NCBI GenBank assembly: GCA_041164825.1
Contig: JBEAOO010000138.1
Location: 1-10,500, forward strand
DNA: 10,500 nucleotides
Source: JBEAOO01 sp041164825
GTDB taxonomy: Bacteria; Pseudomonadota; Gammaproteobacteria; Burkholderiales; Burkholderiaceae_C
Direction of reading: 5' to 3'
This document shows, in pieces, positions 1-7,187 of the stretch. Within the stretch, counting starts at the first letter, position 1. Every line of letters starts with the position of its first letter. The translations under genes and the position numbers were made by a program. Under the pieces are notes generated by a model, which saw nothing but the letters and a program-made list of their open reading frames with translations, did no database searches and was not told the origin of the DNA.

Positions 1-1248
1 CAGGGTTTCGCACACCACGTCGACGCCGCAGATGTCGAGGCCGATCATCTGAGCAGCGGCCACCGCGCGGGCGGCCACTTCGGGGTGCACGTCATCGGTC
101 ACATCGGTGGCCGTGCCGCCAGTGCTGAGGTTGGCGTTGTTGCGCAGCACCACGCGGCGGCCCTTGGCGGGCACGCTGTCGGCCTGCAGGTTTTGCACCG
201 CCAAACGAGCCAGGGCGATGTCGTCAAAGCGGATCTTGGTCAGCGAGGTGGCGTGGCCTTCGCCACGGCGCGGATCGGCGTTGACGAGGTCGACCAACTC
301 GCGCACGGTGTGCCGGCCATCACCAATGACTTGCGGCGGATCGCGCCGGGCGGCGGCCACCAGGCGGTCGCCCACCACCAGCAGGCGGAAGTCGCTGCCG
401 GGCAAAAACTTTTCAACCATCACGTCGCCGATCTCGGCGGCGGCTTGGTAGGCGGCGTCGAGTTGCTCGCGGGTGGTGACGTTCACCGTCACGCCCTTGC
501 CCTGGTTGCCGTCTTGCGGCTTGAGCACCACCGGCAGGCCCACATCGAGTGCAGCGGCCCAGGCGTCGTCGGCATCGGTCACCGGGCGGCCCGTGGGCAC
601 GGGCACACCCGCGGCCAGCAGCAGGCGCTTGGTGAGCTCTTTGTCTTGCGCAATCGACTCGGCCACCGCGCTGGTGCGGTCGACCTCGGCCGCCTGGATG
701 CGGCGGGCCTGGCTGCCCCAACCGAACTGCACCAAGCTGCCTGCGGTGAGGCGGCGATACGGAATGCCACGGGCGACGGCCGCGTTGACGATGGAGCCGG
801 TGCTCGGGCCCAGGCGCTCGTCTTCATCCAACGCTTGCAACTCAGCCAAGGCGGCCGCGAGGTCGAAGCTGTTTTTGCACAGCACGGCCTCGATCAGCTC
901 GTGCGCGAGTTGCAGCGCGCGGCGGCCCACGGCCTCTTCGCTGTACTCGACCACCACCTGGTAGATACCCGGCTCAAGCGTGGCCGAGGTGCGGCTGAAG
1001 GTGACTGGGCAACCGGCCTGGGCTTGCAGCGACAGCGCGGCGACTTCGAGCACGTGGGCCAGGGCCAAGGGCCCCCCCGCACTGCGCAAGGCGCCGAGGT
1101 GCGGAAACTGCTCGCGCAGTCGCGGCTCAAAGCCGGCGAGGCCTGCGATGGCACGCTCGTTGTCATCGCAGCGCACCACCGTCTCGATGGCGGTGTGGCG
1201 GCTCCAGAGGTTGGGCCCACGCAGGGCTCGGACGCGAGTGAGTTCCAT
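1..1248 (-). CDS. cphA: Cyanophycin synthetase CphA, C-terminal half cut off by the window edge
   Basis: ATP-dependent synthetase that builds cyanophycin by adding Asp to the backbone (ATP-grasp domain) and Arg to its side chains (Mur-ligase-like domain), in the cytoplasm. The window holds residues 1-416 of a family usually about 850-900 aa long. The N domain spans about residues 1-160 and opens with MELTRVRALRGPNLW. The ATP-grasp domain follows, with LKPQDGNQGKGV at 242-253, VEKFLPGSDFRLLVVG at 278-293, STGG at 375-378, TDDVHPE at 384-390 and GLDICGVDVV at 403-412. The Mur-like domain lies outside the window, so its integrity cannot be judged. Compared with the upstream paralogue, the N-domain motif HxxEH is degraded to H65-V-L-E68-V69, with S73 in place of the later Glu. 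The start is the ATG overlapping the stop of cphA', which matches the usual N-terminus of this lineage. Translation is probably coupled to cphA'. Family assignment is firm. Confidence 0.95.
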   Translation of the reverse strand, partial: MELTRVRALRGPNLWSRHTAIETVVRCDDNERAIAGLAGFEPRLREQFPHLGALRSAGGPLALAHVLEVAALSLQAQAGCPVTFSRTSATLEPGIYQVVVEYSEEAVGRRALQLAHELIEAVLCKNSFDLAAALAELQALDEDERLGPSTGSIVNAAVARGIPYRRLTAGSLVQFGWGSQARRIQAAEVDRTSAVAESIAQDKELTKRLLLAAGVPVPTGRPVTDADDAWAAALDVGLPVVLKPQDGNQGKGVTVNVTTREQLDAAYQAAAEIGDVMVEKFLPGSDFRLLVVGDRLVAAARRDPPQVIGDGRHTVRELVDLVNADPRRGEGHATSLTKIRFDDIALARLAVQNLQADSVPAKGRRVVLRNNANLSTGGTATDVTDDVHPEVAARAVAAAQMIGLDICGVDVVCETL

Positions 1249-1250
1249 CA
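1246..1250 (-). other. Overlapping stop/start TGATG between cphA' and cphA
   Basis: Read on the minus strand, these five bases are TGATG: the TGA stop of cphA' shares its A with the ATG of cphA. A one-base overlap with no intergenic space is typical of co-transcribed, translationally coupled genes, and suggests the two synthetases are made together in a fixed ratio. The overlap is seen directly; coupling is inferred. Confidence 0.85.
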
Positions 1251-3482
1251 GGCGGTTTTCACAACAGTTTTCTGAGAATTCGCAGTGGCCGACACCGGGC
1301 CACGCGGGCTGTGATCAATCGGCGCTTCGCGCGCAAAGGTCTTGAGGCCGGCCACCATCAACTCGGGCGAGATGCCCAGGGCCCAGGCCGCAGCCAGCGA
1401 GGCCAGCAGCACGGCGGTCTTTTCTTCGGGTTCCACGCCCGTGCCGAGCTGAACACCCGCCAGCGCAGTGACCGGGCGCTCGTCCTGGCCATCGGCCAGC
1501 ACCACCTTGCCGTGGCGCACAAACACGGCGCGGCGGCACTGCGCCAGGTGTTCGACGATCACCGGTAGCTCCGGGTCTTCGGCATAGAAGATCACACCGC
1601 CATCGCACAGCGGGGCCATCTCGGCCACCACCGGGTCGGCGGCATTGAGCACGGCCACGCCATCGGGCAACACCACATCCACCTGGGTGCGCAACACCTT
1701 GAACAGCTGCTCGGCCTCGCGAATGTGGAAGGCGTCGAGCGCCTGGCTGCCCAGGGCGTCGGTCACCACGCCCACTTGGCAGCGGTCGTAGGCCAGGCCT
1801 TCGGAGACGATGGTGAGCGGGCCGTTTTCAAACACTGCGGCTTGCACCGAGCGGTTCATCAACAAACGCCGGGCCGACGCCGCCTGCGAAAAGTCGCCCT
1901 GCTGCACTTGGCGGCGGCCGAGGAACAAACCCGCCCTGCAGGCCAAGCCCACTTGCTGGCCGCCCAGGTGCGAGAGCCACGCGATCAAGCGCGCAATCGC
2001 CGTGGTGCCGCGGCTGCCGGCCACCCCCACCACCGGGATGCGGCCCGAGTCGTTGGCGGCAAACAGGTGATCGACGATGGCCTTGCCCACAGGGCGTGGG
2101 CTGCCGCTGGCGGGTTTCAAGTGCATCAGCAAACCCGGGCCAGCGTTCACTTCCACAATCGCGCCGCCTTGTTCGGCCAGCGGGCGCGAGATGTCTTGCG
2201 CCACCACGTCGACGCCGGCGATGTCCAGGCCCACCACGCGGGCGGCCAGCGACACCACACGAGCCACTTCAGGGTGAACCTCATCGGTGCAGTCCATGGC
2301 CACATTGCCGTTGCGCTGGATCAGCACGCGCTGACCGGCCGCCGGCACGCCCTCGGGCGTGTGGCCCTGGCGTTGAAGCTCCAGCACCACGGCGGCGTCT
2401 TCGTCAACCACGATGGCGTTGAGCGGGAAGTCTTCGGTCAGGCCGCGGCGCGGATCACTGTTGATCTGGCTGGCAATGAGTTGCAGCACGGTGCTTTGGC
2501 CGTCACCGGTCACCCAGGCTTCGTCACCCCGGGCGGCGGCCACCAGTTGGCCGCCCACCACCAACAGGCGGTGTTCGCTGCCGCGCACAAAGCGCTCCAC
2601 GATCACGCCACTGCCTTCGGCATCGGCCAATGCATAAGCGGCCTCAATGTCTTCTCGGCGGCTCAGTTCGAGCGACACGCCACGGCCATGGTTGGCGTCA
2701 GTCGGTTTGACCACCACCGGCAGGCCCACGTCCTGCGCGGCGTCCCAGGCGGCTTCGGCGCTGTCGACCACTTCGCCCTCCGGCACCGGCACACCGCAGG
2801 CAGCAAGCAGTCCTTTGGTCAGGTCCTTGTCGCTGGCAATGCCTTCAGCGATGGCACTGGTGCGGTCGGTTTCGGCCGTCCAGATGCGGCGTTGGCGCGA
2901 GCCGTAGCCGAGCTGCACGAGGTTGCCGTCGTTGAGGCGGATGTGCGGGATGCGGCGGCCGGTGGCAGCGTCCACGATGCAGGCCGTGCTGGGGCCCAGG
3001 CACAGGTCGTCGACCAGATCGCGCAATTCGTCGACCGAGGCGGTCACATTGCAGGGCTGGTCGTTGATGGCGGCCATCAGCAACTCATGCGCCAAGGTCA
3101 GCGCGCGGCGCGCCACTTGTTCATCACGGGCACGGAACACCATCTTGTAGACCCCTCGGACTGGCGTGCTGCGGGTTTGGCCGAAGCCGGTTTGCATGCC
3201 GGCCAGGTTCTGCAACTCGATCACCACGTGTTCGAGGATGTGCCCGGCCCACGTGCCTTCTTGCAGGCGCTGCAGAAACCCGCCCTTTTCGCCCACACCG
3301 CACTGGTGGTCGCCCAAGCTGGGCAACCAAGCGACAAGCCGCTCGGTCAGGCCGGGCAGCAGGTTGGAGGGGAAGTCTTCGAGCTCACCGATGTCGAGCC
3401 AGCTTTCGAGCACCGGGCGGTAGGTCCAGATGTTGGGTCCACCGAGGTGGCTGACGCGCAGGAAGCGGATGGGATTTTTCAT
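1248..3482 (-). CDS. cphA': Second cyanophycin synthetase paralogue (CphA'), with degenerate, shortened Mur-ligase-like domain
   Basis: Full-length 744-aa homologue of cyanophycin synthetase. The N domain (about 1-175) carries EGTWAGHILEHVVIEL at 75-90, with H81-x-x-E84-H85 and E89. The ATP-grasp domain (about 176-475) shows VVVKPTDANHGRGV at 256-269, VERFVRGSEHRLLVVG at 295-310, TDEVHPE at 399-405 and VEVNAGPGLLMH at 443-454, but lacks the STGG segment found in the downstream CphA. The Mur-like domain (about 480-725) is eroded. The expected P-loop GTNGKTT reads G489-S-R-G-T493-T, without the lysine. The expected ETARGGIL reads ENGPLTIV (552-559), and the NxxxDHLG segment is not recognisable. 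The protein ends near residue 744, without the C-terminal lobe seen in 850-900 aa synthetases. It probably has ATP-grasp activity only, recalling the one-ATP-site CphA2 type of cyanobacteria, but it sits beside a normal-looking cphA. The ATG at 3482 is preceded closely by GAGG. First gene of a leftward operon with cphA. Family certain, exact activity inferred. Confidence 0.93.
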   Translation of the reverse strand: MKNPIRFLRVSHLGGPNIWTYRPVLESWLDIGELEDFPSNLLPGLTERLVAWLPSLGDHQCGVGEKGGFLQRLQEGTWAGHILEHVVIELQNLAGMQTGFGQTRSTPVRGVYKMVFRARDEQVARRALTLAHELLMAAINDQPCNVTASVDELRDLVDDLCLGPSTACIVDAATGRRIPHIRLNDGNLVQLGYGSRQRRIWTAETDRTSAIAEGIASDKDLTKGLLAACGVPVPEGEVVDSAEAAWDAAQDVGLPVVVKPTDANHGRGVSLELSRREDIEAAYALADAEGSGVIVERFVRGSEHRLLVVGGQLVAAARGDEAWVTGDGQSTVLQLIASQINSDPRRGLTEDFPLNAIVVDEDAAVVLELQRQGHTPEGVPAAGQRVLIQRNGNVAMDCTDEVHPEVARVVSLAARVVGLDIAGVDVVAQDISRPLAEQGGAIVEVNAGPGLLMHLKPASGSPRPVGKAIVDHLFAANDSGRIPVVGVAGSRGTTAIARLIAWLSHLGGQQVGLACRAGLFLGRRQVQQGDFSQAASARRLLMNRSVQAAVFENGPLTIVSEGLAYDRCQVGVVTDALGSQALDAFHIREAEQLFKVLRTQVDVVLPDGVAVLNAADPVVAEMAPLCDGGVIFYAEDPELPVIVEHLAQCRRAVFVRHGKVVLADGQDERPVTALAGVQLGTGVEPEEKTAVLLASLAAAWALGISPELMVAGLKTFAREAPIDHSPRGPVSATANSQKTVVKTA

Positions 3483-3602
3483 GGGCCTCGGTTCAGCGGG
3501 GGGACACGGGGGTCATCGGCGCACAGGGTCGGCGCGTTACATCAAGGACAATGCCCAGCCCGCCCTGCGGCGCAAGGCACCCTCCGGACCGACCTGCATT
3601 CA
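3483..3602. promoter_or_regulatory. Divergent intergenic region between cphA' and the ABC exporter gene
   Basis: These 120 bp separate two divergently transcribed units, so promoters for the leftward cphA'-cphA and the rightward exporter-DUF1854 pairs should lie here or within the flanking gene ends. I looked for sigma-70 hexamers on both strands and found no pair worth calling, and no clear operator palindrome. Shared control of both arms is plausible from the arrangement only. Confidence 0.4.
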
Positions 3603-5933
3603 ATGAATTCACCATCACCCGCTCCAACGTCTGTGTTCAGTGCCTTGCCGCAACCCTGGCTCGACACGCTGCAATCCAGGCTCATGGCAAACGAAAACGT
3701 TTCAAGTTGGCTGCTGGTTGACCTTGACGAGAAACTCCGGTTTTCAGCCAGCGTGTTGGTGCTGACCAACCAGCGCCTGCTGAGTTGGGACGCCAGCGGA
3801 ACCGGGGGGACCGCAACGAGCTGGCGCGAGTGGCCCCTGGCGCCGGCATTGTCCTTGAAGCATGGCGACCACGCCGGCGTCGGGCAGATCAGCGTGCACG
3901 ACGCACAGCAGCGTTTGGCGATTTGGCGCTTCACGCTGGCACAAAACCCGCGCGCGCTGCGCCTGATCAACGACTTTGAGCGCCAAGCCGCGGTGCGCAC
4001 CAGCGGCCAAACCACGCCGGTCGGTGCGCACCGCAGTTGCGAAAGCTGCCATGCCGAGTTGCCCGACAACAGCGACGAGTGCCCGCAATGCCACCGCGAG
4101 CTGCACAGCCCGCCCTCCACCTGGGTGCTGCTGCGACTGGGCCGGTTTGCCAAACCCTACCAGGGCCAATTGCTGCTCGGTTTTGTGCTGACGCTGGCCT
4201 CCACCGCCGCCACGCTGGTGCCGCCCTACCTCACCATGCCGTTGATGGACAAGGTGCTGATCCCGTTTCAAAACGGCCAGCGCATCGACCCCTGGCAGGT
4301 GGCGCTGCTGCTGAGCGGCCTGCTGGCGTCGGCCCTGGCCGCCTGGGGCTTGGGCTGGGCGCGCACGTATGTGCTGTCGCTGGTGTCTGAGCGCATCGGC
4401 GCCGACCTGCGCACAGCCACCTTTGAGCATCTGCTGGCGCTGTCGCTCGACTACTTCGGCGGCAAACGCACCGGCGATTTGATGGCACGCATCGGCTCGG
4501 AGACCGACCGCATCTGCGTGTTCTTGTCGCTGCACGCGCTCGATTTCGCCATCGATGTACTGATGATCGTGATGACCTCGGCCATCTTGTTCAGCATCAA
4601 CCACTGGCTGGCGCTGGTGACGCTGATCCCCTTGCCCTTCATCGCCTGGATGATTCACTTGGTGCGAGATCGCCTGCGCACCGGCTTTGAGAAGATCGAC
4701 CGCGTCTGGTCCGACGTCACCAACGTGCTGGCCGACACCATTCCCGGCATCCGCGTGGTGAAGGCCTTTGCCCAAGAAAAGCGCGAAGCCACCCGCTTCC
4801 GCGAGGCCAACCGCCACAACCTGCTGGTCAACGACAAGCTCAACAAGACTTGGTCGCTGTTCACACCCACGGTCTCGCTGCTGACTGAACTGGGCCTGCT
4901 GGTGGTGTGGGCGTTTGGCATTTGGCAGGTGTCCAAGGGCGACATCACAGTCGGCGTGCTGACCGCCTTCCTGGCCTACATCGGGCGTTTTTACGGGCGT
5001 CTCGATTCGATGAGCCGCATCGTGTCGGTGACGCAAAAAGCCGCCGCCGGCGCCAAGCGCATCTTCGACATCCTTGATCACGTGTCCAACGTGCCCGAGC
5101 CCAGCAACCCGGTGAACAAACCGCACGTGGCAGGCGGTATCGAGTTGCGTGACGTGAGTTTCCGCTACGGCAACCGCTCGATCATTCGCGGCATGAACCT
5201 GCAGATCAAACCGGGCGAGATGATCGGTTTGGTGGGCCACAGCGGCTCGGGCAAGAGCACGCTGGTCAACCTGATCTGCCGCTTCTACGACGTGAGCGGC
5301 GGCTCGATCCGCGTGGATGGCAGCGATGTGCGCCAGTTCGGCGTGGCCGACTACCGGCGCCACATCGGCCTGGTGCTTCAAGAGCCGTTCTTGTTCTTCG
5401 GCACGATTGCCGAGAACATCGCCTACGGCAAGCCGGGCGCCTCGCGCGCGGAAATCGTTGCCGCGGCCCGCGCCGCGCACGCCCACGAGTTCATCTTGCG
5501 CCTGCCGCAAGGCTACGACTCGCTGGTGGGGGAACGCGGCCAAGGCCTCTCCGGTGGCGAGCGCCAGCGCATCTCGATCGCGCGCGCGCTGCTGATCGAC
5601 CCGCGCATCTTGATCTTGGACGAAGCCACCTCCAGCGTCGATACCGAGACCGAGAAGGAAATCCAGAAGGCACTCGACAACCTGGTGGCAGGCCGCACCA
5701 CGATCGCCATCGCCCACCGCTTGTCGACCCTGCGCAAGGCCGACCGCCTGGTGGTGATGGACCGCGGCGAGGTGGTAGAAGTGGGCCCGCACGATGAGCT
5801 GATGGCCAAGGAAGGCGCTTACTGGCGGCTCTACATGGCGCAGCTGCGCAATGTCGACACCGAGGACGACACCACCGCCCTGGTGGCCGCACCGAACCCG
5901 ACCGCGCACGGCGCCACGTCCGGCACCGCCTGA
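3603..5933 (+). CDS. Cyanophycin-locus ABC exporter with N-terminal PH-like module and zinc ribbon
   Basis: A 776-aa fused membrane-ATPase half-transporter, expected to work as a dimer in the inner membrane; substrate unknown. Residues 1-130 are soluble. The stretch FSASVLVLTNQRLLSW (47-62) and the helix-like end around 110-128 recall bacterial PH-like domains. A CxxC-x10-CxxC motif follows (C146, C149, C160, C163). About six membrane segments lie near 186-208, 231-258, 310-331, 333-353, 417-441 and 446-464. The ATPase domain has A-loop Y522, Walker A GHSGSGKST (545-553), Q593, signature LSGGE (649-653), Walker B ILILDEAT (669-676), D-loop SSVD and H705, all intact. The tail after 750 is Ala/Thr/Pro-rich and probably disordered. 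The frame stays open far upstream, but ATG 3603 was chosen because coding resemblance begins there and cphA' occupies the DNA before it. ATG 3684 is an alternative start; neither has a strong ribosome binding site. Public annotation, as I recall it, names this family cyanophycin metabolism-associated ABC transporter. Confidence 0.92.
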   Translation: MNSPSPAPTSVFSALPQPWLDTLQSRLMANENVSSWLLVDLDEKLRFSASVLVLTNQRLLSWDASGTGGTATSWREWPLAPALSLKHGDHAGVGQISVHDAQQRLAIWRFTLAQNPRALRLINDFERQAAVRTSGQTTPVGAHRSCESCHAELPDNSDECPQCHRELHSPPSTWVLLRLGRFAKPYQGQLLLGFVLTLASTAATLVPPYLTMPLMDKVLIPFQNGQRIDPWQVALLLSGLLASALAAWGLGWARTYVLSLVSERIGADLRTATFEHLLALSLDYFGGKRTGDLMARIGSETDRICVFLSLHALDFAIDVLMIVMTSAILFSINHWLALVTLIPLPFIAWMIHLVRDRLRTGFEKIDRVWSDVTNVLADTIPGIRVVKAFAQEKREATRFREANRHNLLVNDKLNKTWSLFTPTVSLLTELGLLVVWAFGIWQVSKGDITVGVLTAFLAYIGRFYGRLDSMSRIVSVTQKAAAGAKRIFDILDHVSNVPEPSNPVNKPHVAGGIELRDVSFRYGNRSIIRGMNLQIKPGEMIGLVGHSGSGKSTLVNLICRFYDVSGGSIRVDGSDVRQFGVADYRRHIGLVLQEPFLFFGTIAENIAYGKPGASRAEIVAAARAAHAHEFILRLPQGYDSLVGERGQGLSGGERQRISIARALLIDPRILILDEATSSVDTETEKEIQKALDNLVAGRTTIAIAHRLSTLRKADRLVVMDRGEVVEVGPHDELMAKEGAYWRLYMAQLRNVDTEDDTTALVAAPNPTAHGATSGTA

Positions 5934-5952
5934 CCACGAGACCCCCCGCACC

Positions 5953-6417
5953 ATGAACGAATTGAAGCTCAGCCGTCACCCGCAAGGCGCCCTGCAACTG
6001 CTCACCGACGATGGCGTGCTGCACCTGGGCGTGCTGCCGGTGCGCGCCTTTCCTTTGGCCGCACCTGACGAGGGTGTGTCACTGGTCGGCACCGAGGGGC
6101 ATGAGTTGGCCTGGATTGACCGCCTGTCGGGCCTGCTCGCCACCACCCGTGAGTTGATTGAAGAAGAACTGGCTCACCGCGAGTTCATGCCGCACATCCA
6201 GCGCATCGTGCATGTGAGCACCTACGGCACACCCAGCACCTGGACCGTCGAGACCGAGCGTGGACCGACCGAGCTCGTCTTGAAAGCCGAAGAAGACATT
6301 CGCCGCCTCGGCGAAGGCCGCCTGCTGGTGCAAGACAGCCACGGTATCCAGTTCATCGTGCCCGATCAGTTCGCGCTCGACCGCGCCTCCAAACGCATCC
6401 TCGACCGCTTTCTCTGA
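5953..6417 (+). CDS. DUF1854 family protein of the cyanophycin locus
   Basis: A 154-aa protein with no signal peptide or membrane segment, so probably cytoplasmic. I recognise it as DUF1854 from its overall pattern: an N-terminal beta-rich part (residues 1-45), the conserved stretch GHELAWIDRL (48-57), an acidic helix RELIEEELAHREFMP (66-80), then a second beta-rich part with TPSTWTVETERG (92-103) and LVQDSHGIQFIVPD (124-137). The length appears full for the family. No catalytic motif is evident. It starts 19 bp after the exporter gene on the same strand, so the two are very likely co-transcribed and may form one functional unit, for example a cytoplasmic partner of the transporter. That role is inference, and the biochemical function is unknown. 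The family is, from memory, annotated as cyanophycin metabolism-associated in similar loci. The start ATG follows only a weak GAG-type ribosome binding site. Confidence 0.88.
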   Translation: MNELKLSRHPQGALQLLTDDGVLHLGVLPVRAFPLAAPDEGVSLVGTEGHELAWIDRLSGLLATTRELIEEELAHREFMPHIQRIVHVSTYGTPSTWTVETERGPTELVLKAEEDIRRLGEGRLLVQDSHGIQFIVPDQFALDRASKRILDRFL

Positions 6418-6566
6418 AAGAGCGGTGGCCGGCGTGAGGGGGACGTTTGGCCAGCCCGCTCTGGGCCAGCGCACCCTCCCCCCCTCGGCCCACAGCCCAG
6501 CCGCATCGCAGGTCTGCAGCAACCCCATGGCCAAGGCGAACCTCGTGCGTGGCATGCGCACCAACG
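6418..6566. other. Non-coding stretch between DUF1854 gene and tRNA operon terminator
   Basis: I see no credible gene here. A weak 7-bp hairpin (6405-6425) spans the stop codon of the DUF1854 gene but has no T-tract. The rightward operon may end at the shared hairpin at 6570-6601, although its rightward T-tract is only three bases, so rightward termination would be inefficient or Rho-dependent. Confidence 0.4.
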
Positions 6567-6601
6567 AAAAAAGCCCTGCTCAGCGAACTGAGCAGGGCTT
6601 T
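6567..6601 (-). terminator. Intrinsic terminator of the tRNA operon
   Basis: A perfect 14-bp inverted repeat lies here: AAAGCCCTGCTCAG (6570-6583) and CTGAGCAGGGCTTT (6588-6601) flank a four-base loop. Read leftward, in the direction of the tRNA genes, the loop is UUCG and the stem runs into six consecutive U residues (complement of 6567-6572). This is a textbook Rho-independent terminator, placed just after the last tRNA-Asp. In the rightward direction the same stem is followed by only three T, so it is mainly a leftward terminator. Confidence 0.93.
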
Positions 6602-6607
6602 GATGCT

Positions 6608-6684
6608 TGGCGGAGTGGACGGGACTCGAACCCGCGACCCCCGGCGTGACAGGCCGGTATTCTAACCAACTGAACTACCACTCC
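6608..6684 (-). tRNA. tRNA-Asp (GUC), second copy, last gene of the operon
   Basis: On the minus strand a 77-nt cloverleaf: acceptor GGAGTGG pairs with CCACTCC, discriminator G, CCA encoded. The anticodon loop CTGTCAC gives anticodon GUC, reading GAU and GAC. The T-arm GGGTTCGAGTCCC is standard. Sequence identical to the copy at 7064-7140. It lies just before the operon terminator. Confidence 0.97.
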
Positions 6685-6731
6685 ACGTGGCTGACAACTT
6701 CGAGGCTTGCGCCGCAAGTGCTGCCAAAACT

Positions 6732-6807
6732 TGGCGTCCCCTAGGGGATTCGAACCCCTGTAGTCACCGTGAAAGGGTGGTGTCCTAGGCCTCTAGACGA
6801 AGGGGAC
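6732..6807 (-). tRNA. tRNA-Glu (UUC), second copy
   Basis: On the minus strand a 76-nt cloverleaf: acceptor GTCCCCT pairs with AGGGGAC, discriminator G, CCA encoded. The anticodon loop CTTTCAC gives UUC, reading GAA and GAG. The anticodon stem CCACC/GGTGA has a C-A mismatch at its outer pair (27-43). Identical to the copy at 7188-7263. Substrate of the GltX encoded upstream on the same strand. Confidence 0.97.
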
Positions 6808-6861
6808 TCAACTGATCACAAACTGCAACTTGCCCTGTGCGCCCCACCTTTGAGAGAAAGG

Positions 6862-6937
<76 letters not shown>

Positions 6938-7063
6938 GAATGACTTCGGGCGCTGCGAGGCGGCTGGCCTCGCAACACTGCACAGTGGCAAGTCGGACAC
7001 CCGTGACGGTGCCGCTGCATTCAACTGCCCCTTTCACAAGGCGGCTGAAGCCCTTTTAAATAT
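6938..7063 (-). other. Spacer between the two tRNA triads
   Basis: This 126-nt spacer between the first tRNA-Asp and the second tRNA-Ala holds an 8-bp hairpin (TGCGAGGC and GCCTCGCA, 6954-6974, five-base loop) with no following T-tract. It is more likely a processing structure than a terminator. I see no clear promoter, which fits read-through from the first triad. Confidence 0.5.
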
Positions 7064-7140
7064 TGGCGGAGTGGACGGGACTCGAACCCGCGACCCCCGG
7101 CGTGACAGGCCGGTATTCTAACCAACTGAACTACCACTCC
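7064..7140 (-). tRNA. tRNA-Asp (GUC), first copy
   Basis: On the minus strand a 77-nt cloverleaf identical to that at 6608-6684: acceptor GGAGTGG/CCACTCC, anticodon GUC, discriminator G, encoded CCA. Third gene of the upstream triad. Confidence 0.97.
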
Positions 7141-7187
7141 GCGTGGCTGACAGCTGCGTGACTCGCGTCACAAGTGCTGTCAAAACT

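Noticed and set aside
85..1275. 396-codon open frame antisense to cphA
   Set aside because: It is the complement of the conserved ATP-grasp coding region; composition is typical of an antisense shadow.
1725..3602. Reading frame of the exporter gene stays open for 626 codons upstream of its start, antisense to cphA'
   Set aside because: The translation is His/Ala/Gly-rich shadow sequence complementary to conserved CphA' domains. Long open antisense frames are expected in GC-rich DNA with strong third-position GC. The exporter protein starts at 3603.
3744..5954. 736-codon open frame antisense to the ABC exporter gene
   Set aside because: Low-complexity His/Gln/Asp/Val-rich shadow of the exporter, whose six ATPase motifs are intact in the forward strand. 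No plausible protein family in the antisense translation.
6405..6425. Hairpin over the stop codon of the DUF1854 gene as a terminator
   Set aside because: Seven pairs including one wobble, a seven-base loop and no following T-run.
6425..6665. Short open frames over the terminator and tRNA-Asp
   Set aside because: They run across the terminator hairpin and into a tRNA gene, with no protein-like pattern.
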